From Ypsolopha sequella (Eukaryota > Arthropoda > Insecta > Lepidoptera > Ypsolophidae), in NCBI GenBank assembly GCA_934047225.1, contig CAKOHE010000111.1, positions 186,001 through 250,000 of the forward strand: a DNA stretch of 64,000 bases, given 5' to 3'. Each line of letters starts with the position of its first letter. Within the stretch, counting starts at the first letter, position 1. The notes beneath the pieces are model-generated. The model saw only the letters and a list, made by a program, of their open reading frames with translations. It ran no database searches and was not told the DNA's origin. The position numbers and the translations under genes were made by a program. Positions 53,211-62,385 of the stretch are shown here, one piece after another.

Positions 53211-53539
53211 TTAGTCTAGAAGACGAAGAAAGTGAAAGAGTGAAAGCAGAACTTACGGGGGTCGATAACGGATACAATGCAACTCCTATGACTTCTCCCG
53301 GTTTGGCTTCTCATGATGTCATGCTGTTATACGACATGTTTATTGTTAGCATATTTTCGTCATAAGGCCACCCTCACTGCCACTACCGAAGCCTACCACC
53401 AGTTTTTTTTAGCCAGTCAGTTAGATGGTCTTGGTCTATCCGTCCACGATGTGCTAGGCTTGTTTGGAGTAATCATGGTTGTATTTTAGTTCACATCACT
53501 CAAGGAGGCTCCATTAGTGCGTAACAAAAGTTTCGAAGG

Positions 53540-53990
53540 TGGTGATAAGGTGGTCTGCCTACACTTGAGCAACGACGACAACGTGGAGACCTGATAGAAA
53601 CGTATAAAGTGCTCACAGGACATTATGATGTTCGTCCATCACCACGATAACGCGTCCTCACATTCCGCTAAGGTAATGGAAGCCTATTTGAAGGCTTCAA
53701 ATGTAGAACTGATGCCGCATCCGTCATACAGCCCAGACCTCGTATCTTGCTACTTCTTTTTGTTTCCTAAAATTAAAAAGACAAACTTAGAGGCACACGT
53801 TTTACGAGCCCTGAATCGTCAGAAGCCATTGAAAATGTTCCTAAGGAAGACTGGTCCAACTGATTTTTACACTGGTTCCAATGAAGGCAAAAATGTGAGG
53901 GCATATACTTTGAAAAACAATAAATGTATCATAAGTCTAATTGATGGTCTTATTTATCAGAATCCAGAAACTTTCAGTATGATCTAAGTA
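53540..53990 (+). pseudogene. Mosaic of a LINE fragment and a mariner transposase fragment
   Basis: At about 53562-53625 the codons LEQRRQRGDLIETYKVLTG match the C-terminal region of non-LTR reverse transcriptases. In the adjoining piece (53630-53790) the codons FVHHHDNASSHSAKVMEAYL, NVELMPHPSYSPDLVS and YFFLFPKIKK match the catalytic end of a mariner transposase. HHDNASSH holds the second catalytic aspartate, but the third, normally in P-x-DxF/Y, is tyrosine here (SCYFFLFP). The rest of the frame to 53987 is not recognised. The join between the two unrelated fragments is within a few bases of 53627. Confidence 0.7.
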
Positions 53991-54084
53991 CTAAAACATT
54001 TTCAATGATATATAAAAGCTTCAAAGTAATTGAATTTTACATAGTCGTCAGTTTAGCTGTAATTTCCTAAAAGATTTCACGCCC

Positions 54085-54690
54085 ATGCATAATTAAATTA
54101 TTATTTTATTTTTTATTTATAACAATTTTTGCACATTTACACAAATAACTTAAAAGACAAAAGAAACAATTAAACATGGTGTACAAGGGCGGCACTTATT
54201 GCTAATATCAATATTTTCCAGGCAACCCTTGGTAGCTAACAGAAAAATGAAGAAATTAACATGTGGAGGTGTAAATACTAATCAGAAAATAATAAAGAGA
54301 TCAAGATTAAAATATAAACCTAAATATCTAAGACATAAACTTACTTATAAAAATATATGAAAATACTTAAATAAACGAATACATACCTTTAAAATATACA
54401 CATACATATATAAATAATAAATAAACATACAAAAATTATAATAATATTGGATATTTGAGTTTTAAGATGGGTATTCTGTTGAGAAAAATCGCTTCACTTT
54501 TATTTTAAAGTGTTGTATTTTTCAATGCCTGAATTGACACTGGTAAGTGATTCCAGAGTCTTGCAATGAGTCACTGTAAAATCCTGTTCTGTTGTCTGGA
54601 ATAGCTATCCCTTGACTGTTGCAGAGAACAGAATGATTGAGTATTGAATATTGAATTGATATTAATAATAAGACCGGGTTTTTTATCTTT
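54085..54690 (-). mobile_element. LINE 3'-end fragment, reverse orientation
   Basis: On the minus strand it reads GACTCTGGAATCACTTACCA, ... CCGCCCTTGTACACCATGTT, and ends in an AT-rich AAATAAAAAATAAAAT tail. This has the character of a LINE 3' end. No coding part is intact. Confidence 0.5.
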
Positions 54691-55250
54691 AATTTATTTA
54701 TAGCACACCGTGCGTAAAATGACCACTTTCGCCTTCGGCTCGTGCCGCAAACTCACACTCGTCAGAAAACGTTTCATCGCTCTCGTATCGTAATGTACTA
54801 TTATTCTTATTTTTTTTTTGTTAGGCATTTTATTTCTAGTTAAGTTTTTATTTTAGGACTTCTAGGTTTTTAGTTTAATTTGTCATTTTAGTTAATATTA
54901 ATTTTATATAAATGTAATAAAAATTCTCTTAAACTAATTAATGATATAAAGTTATACTTTTATGACTTTGCATGATATAGCCAAATTCATACTGGAAACT
55001 CGGTAGTGGTCAGGACCAAGGTTCAATGACCGTTTATGTGATAAACGTAAAATTAAATTTAGGCTTCCTAAACTCGGAACTCGGGGTTAATCTTAATAAA
55101 AAACAACTAATTTTGCAAAGAGGCTAATTGAACCTTAGTCCTGCCTGACCCCTTAAAGAGTCTCTAGTATCGATTTGGCTACATCATGCAAAATCACCTT
55201 ATATTTAGACAATTCTGTTTATTTAAATTATCCTCGAAACTCGTTTCTAG
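54691..55250. other. No gene seen; upstream intron of the polysaccharide monooxygenase exons
   Basis: AT-rich DNA. I looked for the upstream exons expected for this gene (with the N-terminal histidine and the GGKCG motif) and did not find them here. Confidence 0.4.
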
Positions 55251-55360
55251 GAGATCGAGGTGGAGATAGAACTGACGGCCAACCATCTGGGAACCTTCGT
55301 CATGAAGCTCTGTCCCAACAAAAATCCGAGACACGAAGCTACTCAGGAGTGCTTTGACAG
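55251..55360 (+). CDS. AA15-type lytic polysaccharide monooxygenase-like exon 1 of the pair
   Basis: The acceptor CGTTTCTAG ends at 55250 and a GTAAAC donor starts at 55361. The 110-nt exon codes EIEVEIELTANHLGTFVMKL, CPNKNPRHEATQECFD. The TANHLGxF block contains the histidine that, with the N-terminal histidine, holds copper in the histidine brace of AA15 enzymes (the insect chitin-binding type-4 family). These secreted enzymes cut chitin or cellulose oxidatively. Two extra bases are completed by the next exon (AG plus G, arginine), so the two exons join perfectly in phase. Codons are GC3-rich. Confidence 0.85.
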
Positions 55361-55485
55361 GTAAACCTTCCATTTTAACCGTTAACTCATACTAATATTG
55401 CCTGTGATCTATGTTTTCACGATAATGAGGACTTAACAGATTAAGTTAGGATAGACCTCAATTGAAAACCGAAGAATTAAAAAAC

Positions 55486-55771
55486 AAGTGCGAGTCGGAC
55501 TCGCGCACGAAGGCTTCCGTACCATTATCTATATAAAAACGGCAAAAAAACATGTCTGTTGTATGGGAGCTCCCTTAAATATTTATTTTATTCTGTTTTT
55601 TAGTATTTGTTATTATAGCGGCGACAGAAATACATCATCTGTGAAAATTTCAACTGTCTAACTATCACGGTTCATGAGATACAGCCTGGTGACAGACGGA
55701 TAGACAGACGGACAGCGGAGTCTTAGTTATAGGGTCCCATTGGTTACCCTTTGGGTACGGAACCCTAAAAA
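55486..55771 (+). repeat. RepL, complete copy in the intron
   Basis: It runs GTGCGAGTCGGACTCGCGCA ... ATGAGATACAGCCTGGTGAC ... GGGTACGGAACCCTAAAAAA. This is a lepidopteran interspersed repeat known to me from many species. It lies in the short intron between the two monooxygenase exons. Confidence 0.9.
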
Positions 55772-55828
55772 AAGAGAATTAAAGAATGTTCGATACCTCC
55801 GAAGAATCTCTTCTCCTTCCGTTTCCAG

Positions 55829-55962
55829 GTTTCCCCTGTACATATCAGGGACGAGAGAGGACCGGTTCCTCATCCCTCTGGACACGACGAAGAAATAGAT
55901 CTTCAGGTACCGCGTGCGACTGCCGCCCTACGTCACTTGCACGCAGTGTGTGTACTATACTG
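55829..55962 (+). pseudogene. AA15-type monooxygenase-like exon 2 with in-frame stop
   Basis: The acceptor CCGTTTCCAG ends at 55828 and a GTGAGA donor starts at 55963. The frame set by the previous exon reads FPLYISGTREDRFLIPLDTT, KK, TAG stop, IFRYRVRLPPYVTCTQCV and YYTG. The family normally continues VTCTQCV-(4 residues ending WT)-YYTG-NMWG. Here four residues (12 nt) are missing between CV and YYTG. The stop codon sits in a surface segment that is otherwise well kept. Splice sites and all other codons are intact, so damage is recent or the stop is a base-call error. As it stands the protein would end before the C-terminal core strands, which I take as a pseudogene call with the error alternative open. 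Confidence 0.78.
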
Positions 55963-56552
55963 GTGAGATTATACCTATAATCAATTTGTAGTACAGAGTG
56001 ATATAGATACAAACCAACCGCGAACATATTGCTGATGAAAATCTATGGCGCGTCAGTAATAATGTCAGCGGTCGGTTTGTAGTGTTGTGGACTATAGTGA
56101 ACGCAACAACTTGGAATTCAATGACGTGCAAGTGCAAGATCATGACGTACACCAGGTGTTACAGTCCACCTGATCGGGACTACACAATATACAGAGCTCT
56201 GCTCCCACAAGTCTCGCAAATACGAGACCTAGGACATACTCGTACCTTACAGAAAACTCACTTTAAATGACCACATAGGTTTTGAAAACAAACTGCTAGG
56301 TTTAGGGATCTAGGACCCATTTGTAGCATTACACAATGTCAATGTGATTGGTTTATTCGTCCAAGCCATGTGAGAAGTCAATTAAAGTTCAACGCGATCA
56401 TTTGGGAACTACATAACAATAAATACAATTTCATAGTGGAAAGAGTCCAACGTGAATTTGCACGATAACTGTACAAAAAAAAGGAATGGGTAATGGAAGG
56501 AGTTGACACCATATACATAGAATATACCTTTATATTATATACTGTGCCCTAG
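55963..56552. other. No supported gene
   Basis: Mixed sequence; the expected next monooxygenase block (NMWG followed by a C-terminal cysteine pattern) was not found. Confidence 0.4.
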
Positions 56553-56657
56553 AGCTGAACGGTAGGCCAGCGCCACTAGAGCACTATCTGCAGCACAACC
56601 GACTGGACGACCCCTCGGACTCGGGGTCTGCGCGCTGGAGACGCGCCGCTGGACTAG
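56553..56657 (+). CDS. Candidate exon, GC-rich, phase-compatible with the monooxygenase exon
   Basis: A GTGCCCTAG acceptor and a GTACGC donor bound 105 nt whose frame reads LNGRPAPLEHYLQHNRLDDP, SDSGSARWRRAAGL with no stop. The phase (one base in from the exon at 55829) is compatible. The sequence does not resemble the C-terminus expected for that family, and the acceptor's pyrimidine tract is poor. It may be a chance GC-rich frame or an exon of another gene. Confidence 0.3.
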
Positions 56658-57102
56658 GTACGCGATGCTGTAGCTGTGGTCGCGCCTGCTTTCTTGCCAT
56701 GGGTGTGATACGCACAGTGCACACAGCATGCTCGTTTTGCGCCCACTTTTCACGCGTGTACATTGTTTAATCTGCTCTATCCCAAATACCCGGAAATCAA
56801 CATTATGTTGTCAGTTTCCAAAAATTTATAAAATTTGTCCTTTTTTTAAACATTTAGTATTTTTAATAAGTCCTTAGTTTATTTAAGTTTAAACTTAGTT
56901 TTATAGAATACGTTTGTTTCAGAACTAAGTATTAGTTCTCTATCTTAGCTTACGAGTTAACTTAACATTGTAAGTAGGCTACTTAAATGAAAAATTCCAG
57001 CTCAATTGGCTTAAACATCCTTGAGTATATGGAAAAAAATAATTCGCTCGAAGCTCTCACCTTAACATTTATGCCTAATACTTACTGTAATTTATTCTTT
57101 TT
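56658..57102. other. No gene seen
   Basis: AT-rich sequence leading into the 66-bp array. Confidence 0.4.
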
Positions 57103-57432
57103 GAAACAGCCATCTAAGCTGCCGAAAGACTATATCACCGGAACTTTCAGCATACTTAATATCTTTTTGAAACAGCCATCTAAGCTGCCGAAAGACTATA
57201 TCACCGGAACTTTCAGCATACTTAATATCTTTTTGAAACAGCCATCTAAGCTGCCGAAAGACTATATCACCGGAACTTTCAGCATACTTAATATCTTTTT
57301 GAAACAGCCATCTAAGCTGCCGAAAGACTATATCACCGGAACTTTCAGCATACTTAATATCTTTTTGAAACAGCCATCTAAGCTGCCGAAAGACTATATC
57401 ACCGGAACTTTCAGCATACTTAATATCTTTTT
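57103..57432. repeat. 66-bp tandem repeat, 5 identical copies
   Basis: GAAACAGCCATCTAAGCTGC recurs at 57103, 57169, 57235, 57301 and 57367, with no differences that I can see. Because 66 is 22 codons, the array is open on both strands: (LKQPSKLPKDYITGTFSILN plus two) on plus and a matching 22-residue repeat on minus. There is no start context, splice evidence or known domain, so I treat it as a fresh non-coding amplification. Confidence 0.92.
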
Positions 57433-58150
57433 CCTGCTTCTTTATTCTTCCCACGTAGGTGCCTAAGTCCACGTAGTTTCGCAAATTGTTGTTTTTACGT
57501 GAGTCCTAAACTTAACTTAAAAAGTTTATTTTTTGGTACTTTTTCTGTTATGTTTACTTTAATTTAACCTTAGTTTCTGAAATATTTTTGTAAGTATACG
57601 TGGTAATAATACGAACGTACCTATATTTTTCAAATGTCGGTCATGATAATTTAATCATAGAGTGAATTATGTTACTTTTTTCTCTCCTATTTTGGATTTT
57701 ATCCTGTTATGGATATAACTTATTTACTCACTTATTACATAGGATTTACATTCTTACTACAAAAAAACGAGTTGAACAATTCAAAAAATTTAGTTTTGTT
57801 TTGAGTTTTTTTTTCAGACCTGCGCAATTGTCCCGATAACACATATTTTATCTGATCGATACAAAAACCCTTTATTACACAACCCATGCTGATTTCTTAA
57901 TAAGTCGTAGAAAAAATGTCGTGCTTTTTTCAGGTTCACGACTGATTTTCCACCGCATGGTCTTGTACTAGCCCAGCCCTTTATAGGTTATGCCAGTGAT
58001 AAAAGACATCAAAGCTTAGCTAAAATGTTAAAATTTTTGTCTTAGCCCTAAAAACAAACTCTTCAAATCCGTATCAAGGCCATATTTACATTAATTCCAG
58101 TTTACAATTTCTGCTTCTTAGCTCTTCGTCATAGTCAGAGCATTAGAGTT
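57433..58150. other. No gene seen
   Basis: AT-rich DNA between two tandem arrays. Confidence 0.4.
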
Positions 58151-58390
58151 TCATTTTTCTATTCCTGTAGGCAGGATTACATTTGCGTGGCTGGCAGCTG
58201 GTTATTGCTTGCCAGTATGCGCAGGTGGATTCATTTTTCTATTCCTGTAGGCAGGATTACATTTGCGTGGCTGGCAGCTGGTTATTGCTTGCCAGTATGC
58301 GCAGGTGGATTCATTTTTCTATTCCTGTAGGCAGGATTACATTTGCGTGGCTGGCAGCTGGTTATTGCTTGTCAGTATGCGCAGGTGGAT
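58151..58390. repeat. 80-bp tandem repeat, 3 copies
   Basis: TCATTTTTCTATTCCTGTAG starts copies at 58151, 58231 and 58311. The copies are identical apart from one base in copy 3 (GCTTGTCAG for GCTTGCCAG). The 79-residue frame across it is a by-product. Confidence 0.92.
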
Positions 58391-59463
58391 TCATTTTCGT
58401 CTTAAATACTAGAAAAGTATAGGATACGAAAGGAGTACCGTGTCTAAGAGCTTCTAACCAATGAATAAATCATGCCCTATGGTGCCCTAATCCTTGAGAC
58501 TTTTTGCGTAGTATTCCTTCTAGATGATTATTGCAAGATGTTTCAGCTTTAAAAATGTTAACGTGATGTTCCTACATCTGGAAATTCAGGTTTTCATAGG
58601 TTTTATTTAATGTACCTATCTAGCATCTTATTCTTTAATGAGTACTTAGAAACTTCGAGGTGAATTGCGTAGTTTACGTATAGGCTATCAATAAAAATGC
58701 TACACCCAGGTCTAGCCAATGGCGGTTGACCCCAAATTCTAGCTTCCTCTATTCAACTACGTCTTGTAAAAGCATAATATTTTTGGCCGACCGCAACTGG
58801 TTAATCCAAGTTCCAACTGCAACAGTGTGGCTGCATTACCGGGTAGAAATAAAAAATGTTAGAGTTAGATTTTATTAATGTTTTTTATTCAACACATACT
58901 TAAAGGTAGAGGTAGAACTTATTTTCTACTTAACAATACGTATTGTAATAGGTTGTAGATACAAAATTTTGCTTTTCATACTACTTACATGCATTTTTCT
59001 TTTGATATCTTTGATTGAAGCAATATGACGACAAACCAATCAGAATAAACAATATTTTTAAGTAATTTTTGCCGACTTTTAACACTTTTAAACGCAACAA
59101 GTGCCTAGATATTAAATATACTTCAATTGTCGAACATACAATGATCATTTTAGCCATGACCATTTAAAAAGGCTCAACTACATATTTACACAAATTTATG
59201 TAAACCACGTTTTAAGAGCAGTTTAGCGGCTGCATTGTAAAAAAACCGCCTTTTTGTAATGAGCGGTTTTCCAGACTGACCTTGATCAAGCTTTCAGAGG
59301 TAAACACAGATGGCGTTACCCTGCTTTCAAGTGTCAAAAAGCAAATATTATTTTTTAATCTGTGGGCAGCAAGATAAAATTGTCAATTCAATTGTGAAAT
59401 CCAACAACATCCTTCACAAAGACATTCCTATTTTGTTGTGTTTATATTGTGTTGTTTTCTATC
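58391..59463. other. No gene seen
   Basis: AT-rich flank with no supported exons or element ends. Confidence 0.4.
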
Positions 59464-59465
59464 TA

Positions 59466-60778
59466 CTGGGTGGCGCAAAAGTAATGACCCTATTTCGTTT
59501 AGCTACAATTACTTTTCTACAATAAAAAACTGTCATTAGTTTTTTCAATACTATATATTTGGCTATCAAATTTCGTCCTATCAAGATTTAAATATGATGT
59601 CTATTGAATAGTGACCTCTGGAGTTGATGCACATTTGAGCCCTATTTATGACATTTTTCGTAACTTGTCGCAACACTTCCGGTGATATGTTGCTTACTTC
59701 TTGATGAATATTTTCTTTTAGGGCTGCGAGAGACTGTGGCTTATTTACATACACCACAGATTTCAAATAACCCCGAAGAAATAAGTTTGGACTCGTCAGA
59801 TTGGACGATCTCGCAGGCCAATGCAAATCGCCAAAACAGAGATGATACGGCCTGGAAAGGTGTCCCTCACTAAGTCCATAGCTGTGTGTACCGTGGCGCC
59901 GTCTTGTTGGAACCAGATGTGCTCCATCCCCAATTCATCCAAACTGGGTATCAAAAACTCCCGTAACATGGTACTGTAGCGGTCGCCAGTTACAGATACC
60001 GTATTGCCTGCAGTGTCTTGGAAAAAATAGGTTCCGATCACTCTTTCGGCACAGACGCCACACCAAACAGGAACTTTTATTGGGTGTAAAGGTGTTTCTT
60101 GAATAATGCGCGGATTTTCAGGACCCCAGAAGTGAGTATTTTGCTTATTGACATGTCCCGAGGGATGAAAATGCGCTTCGTCGCTCATAAGCAATTTTGA
60201 AGGAAAATCATCCTCTTCAAGGTTGAGGTTGATGACGCGCTGGCTGTACTCTAGACGAACCCGGTGGTCAGTAGGCAGCAGCTGGTGAATCATCTGAGTT
60301 TTATACAGAAACACTTTCAAGTCTTTCACCAAAATACGGTGAAAAATCCGCCTAGAAATGCCCAATTGCGTGGCATATCGCCTCGTTGATGTTTCTGGAC
60401 ACTCTTCCACATCTTCATGCACAGCATCGATATTTTCAGCTGAACGGCCAGTTCTTGGTCTGCCAGACTTAGGTTTATTCAATGTGGAGCCAGTTCTTTC
60501 GAGGCGTGTGGCAAAGCGTCGAAATGTGCGACCAACCGGTGCCGGGCGGTGGGGAAATCGTCGACGGAACTTACGTTTTGTTTTTATCACTGATAAATTA
60601 TTCCGTAAAAACATTGATACGATTATTCCAAGTTCTTGGGGAGTAAAACGATTTATGTTTATTTCTGGTGTATTTTACATTTGTTTACTACACAATTTTT
60701 TATTTTAAGAAAACAGGAGACACCATTAAAAAAATATATAAGTATTTTCTATAGTGCCATTACTTTTGCGCCACCCAG
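59466..60778 (-). mobile_element. Full-length Tc1/mariner-type element
   Basis: The ends are CTGGGTGGCGCAAAAGTAAT and ATTACTTTTGCGCCACCCAG, perfect 20-bp-class terminal repeats. TA flanks both ends (59464-59465, 60779-60780). The element is 1313 bp with one transposase gene on the minus strand, which is inactivated. Confidence 0.95.
59581..60660 (-). pseudogene. Mariner-like transposase, frameshifted and missing catalytic residues
   Basis: An N-terminal helix-turn-helix region is followed by NKPKSGRPRTGRSAENIDAV, then MSDEAHFHPSGHVNKQN (first catalytic D), WGPENPRI, WFQQDGATVHTAM (second D). A one-base deletion near 59820 shifts the frame inside FPGRIIS. The continuation, HWPARSSNLTSPNLFLRGYL and VYVNKPQSLAALKENIHQEV, lies in another frame down to 59581. 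In this family the third acidic residue sits in S-P-D-x-x-x-P-D-F/L. Here both candidate positions are asparagine (SSNL, SPNL). So the enzyme has lost the frame and the catalytic residue. The start may lie upstream of 60614, since the frame is open there but lacks a clear ATG. Confidence 0.9.
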
Positions 60779-60822
60779 TATATTACTTACGTTAATAGCT
60801 TGGTATTTCATTCAACTTTCAA

Positions 60823-60906
60823 CATGGTCAGCCCATGCGTTGTAGCTAATTGTAAAAATATAGGAACACACAGTATAACTAATTACGGAAAGAACAATGG
60901 GTCTTA
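60823..60906 (+). pseudogene. Possible THAP-like N-terminal stub
   Basis: The codons from ATG 60823 read MVSPCVVANCKNIGTHSITN and stop after 28 codons. The C-x4-C start at residues 5 and 10 resembles the opening of THAP domains. Too short to be sure. Confidence 0.3.
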
Positions 60907-61148
60907 GCAATAATACATTTGAGGCATGGATTGACCATAAAAAAGAAAGAAGCAAAGAAGAAGTGTCAAAATCAAAAGAATCCAGTGTTGCCAAGAAGAC
61001 ATTTTTTGACACTTTTAGTACAGGCTGCGCCATCTATTGAGTCGTTCGGTACTACTTTTTCTTTTTTAATTTGACTTTGAAAACCCCTCATTAATCGAAA
61101 CAGAGCACATAAATAAAAAATTTGCTCAAAAGTTATTTTACATTACGT

Positions 61149-61272
61149 ATGTATTGTGTAAACTGTCATCGCAAAGTTTCCATTGGCTTCTATAAAATAT
61201 AGAATTTTAAATTTCAAACTCTAATTTACAGAAACCAATGGAAATTTTGCGCTGACAGTTAACACAATACAT
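61149..61272. repeat. Inverted repeat, 40-bp arms, abutting a LINE
   Basis: GTATTGTGTAAACTGTCATC and TTTCCATTGG on the left pair with CCAATGGAAA and GCTGACAGTTAACACAATAC on the right. The LINE fragment starts immediately after. Confidence 0.75.
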
Positions 61273-62240
61273 GTGTTATTGATCATTATAAGATGTTGTA
61301 GGATAACTATGTTATCGTTCGATGATCACATTGTTTCTCTTTCGGGGCGAGTGAGAAGGATGATTTATGTGATGAAGCTTCTCCGAAACGGGGCTTGTGT
61401 GGCTGTACTGATGTTGGTCTACCAATCTTTGTGCCAATCCATACTAACGTACTGTATTCCGGCGTGGGGAAGTGCTTGTAAATCATCTCTGATAATGTTA
61501 GAAAGAGCACAAAGAGCTGTTCTCAAAGTCATGTTGCGAAAACCATTCCAATACCCAACTAACGCTCTTTTTGCAGAGTCAAAAGTTCTCAGAGTACGAC
61601 AACTTTACATTCTCAAAGTAGGCCTTATGCAGCACCGACATATCATCAGTAGCCCTGAATATGAACACCTACTCACAAAACGAGTATTTTTGGTCAAAGG
61701 CCCAAAAGTAAATACTGAATTTGCCAAACGATTTAAGCCTTATGCATTTCCAAATGTCTACAAAATAATTTCAAATCATTGCAAAATACAGTGTTGCTCC
61801 ATTTTGGAAGCTAAAATTGAAATCAGAAACTGGCTTCTAACACTAGACTATGATGAAACTGAAGCTTTGTTGGTAACCCAAAAATGAAATATTCATGTAT
61901 GTATACTTTATGTATTTTATTTAGTAATATATAACACCCTTTTATTTATTTAGTTTTATCTACACTTACACTACACTTAACACACATTTATTAATTTTTT
62001 TTTTATTATTTCTTTGTGCATGTTTTAGTATTAATTGTAATTAAATGTAACTGTACTTTTATTATTAGTTAAATATGTTTTTCTTAGGTCTAGTAGCTTA
62101 AAACAATTGTAAATAAACGTGTTTTTGTGTAAATTTTTATCTGGGACTTACTAGACTTACTAGTGCGGGGCCCGCTGTGTAATTTTATTGTAATTTTCAT
62201 TTTCTTATTTTGTTAAATAAATATTTGTGATTTGATTTGA
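61273..62240 (+). mobile_element. LINE 3' fragment with GATTT tail
   Basis: The frame to 61887 codes a reverse transcriptase C-terminus: DDHIVSLSGRVRRMIYVMKL, LTYCIPAWGSACKSSLIML, ERAQRAVLKVMLRKPFQYPT, VLRVRQLYILKVGLMQHR. The Y-x-x-x-x-W-G and ERAQRAVLK blocks are standard for Jockey-like LINEs. It is followed by an AT-rich 3' UTR ending ATTTGTGATTTGATTTG near 62240. The frame is still open, so it is relatively young, but the 5' part is absent. Confidence 0.83.
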
Positions 62241-62385
62241 ACTATTGAGCAAATTTTGAATTATAAAGTTCAGTTTCAATTAATTAGAAAAAGGCGAGTT
62301 TTCACAATTCACCTGCTAAACAGCTTTTAAGAAAGTGACTCTATTTCGTACGACTGGCTTCGAGATACTCGGAGACGCCAAAACT

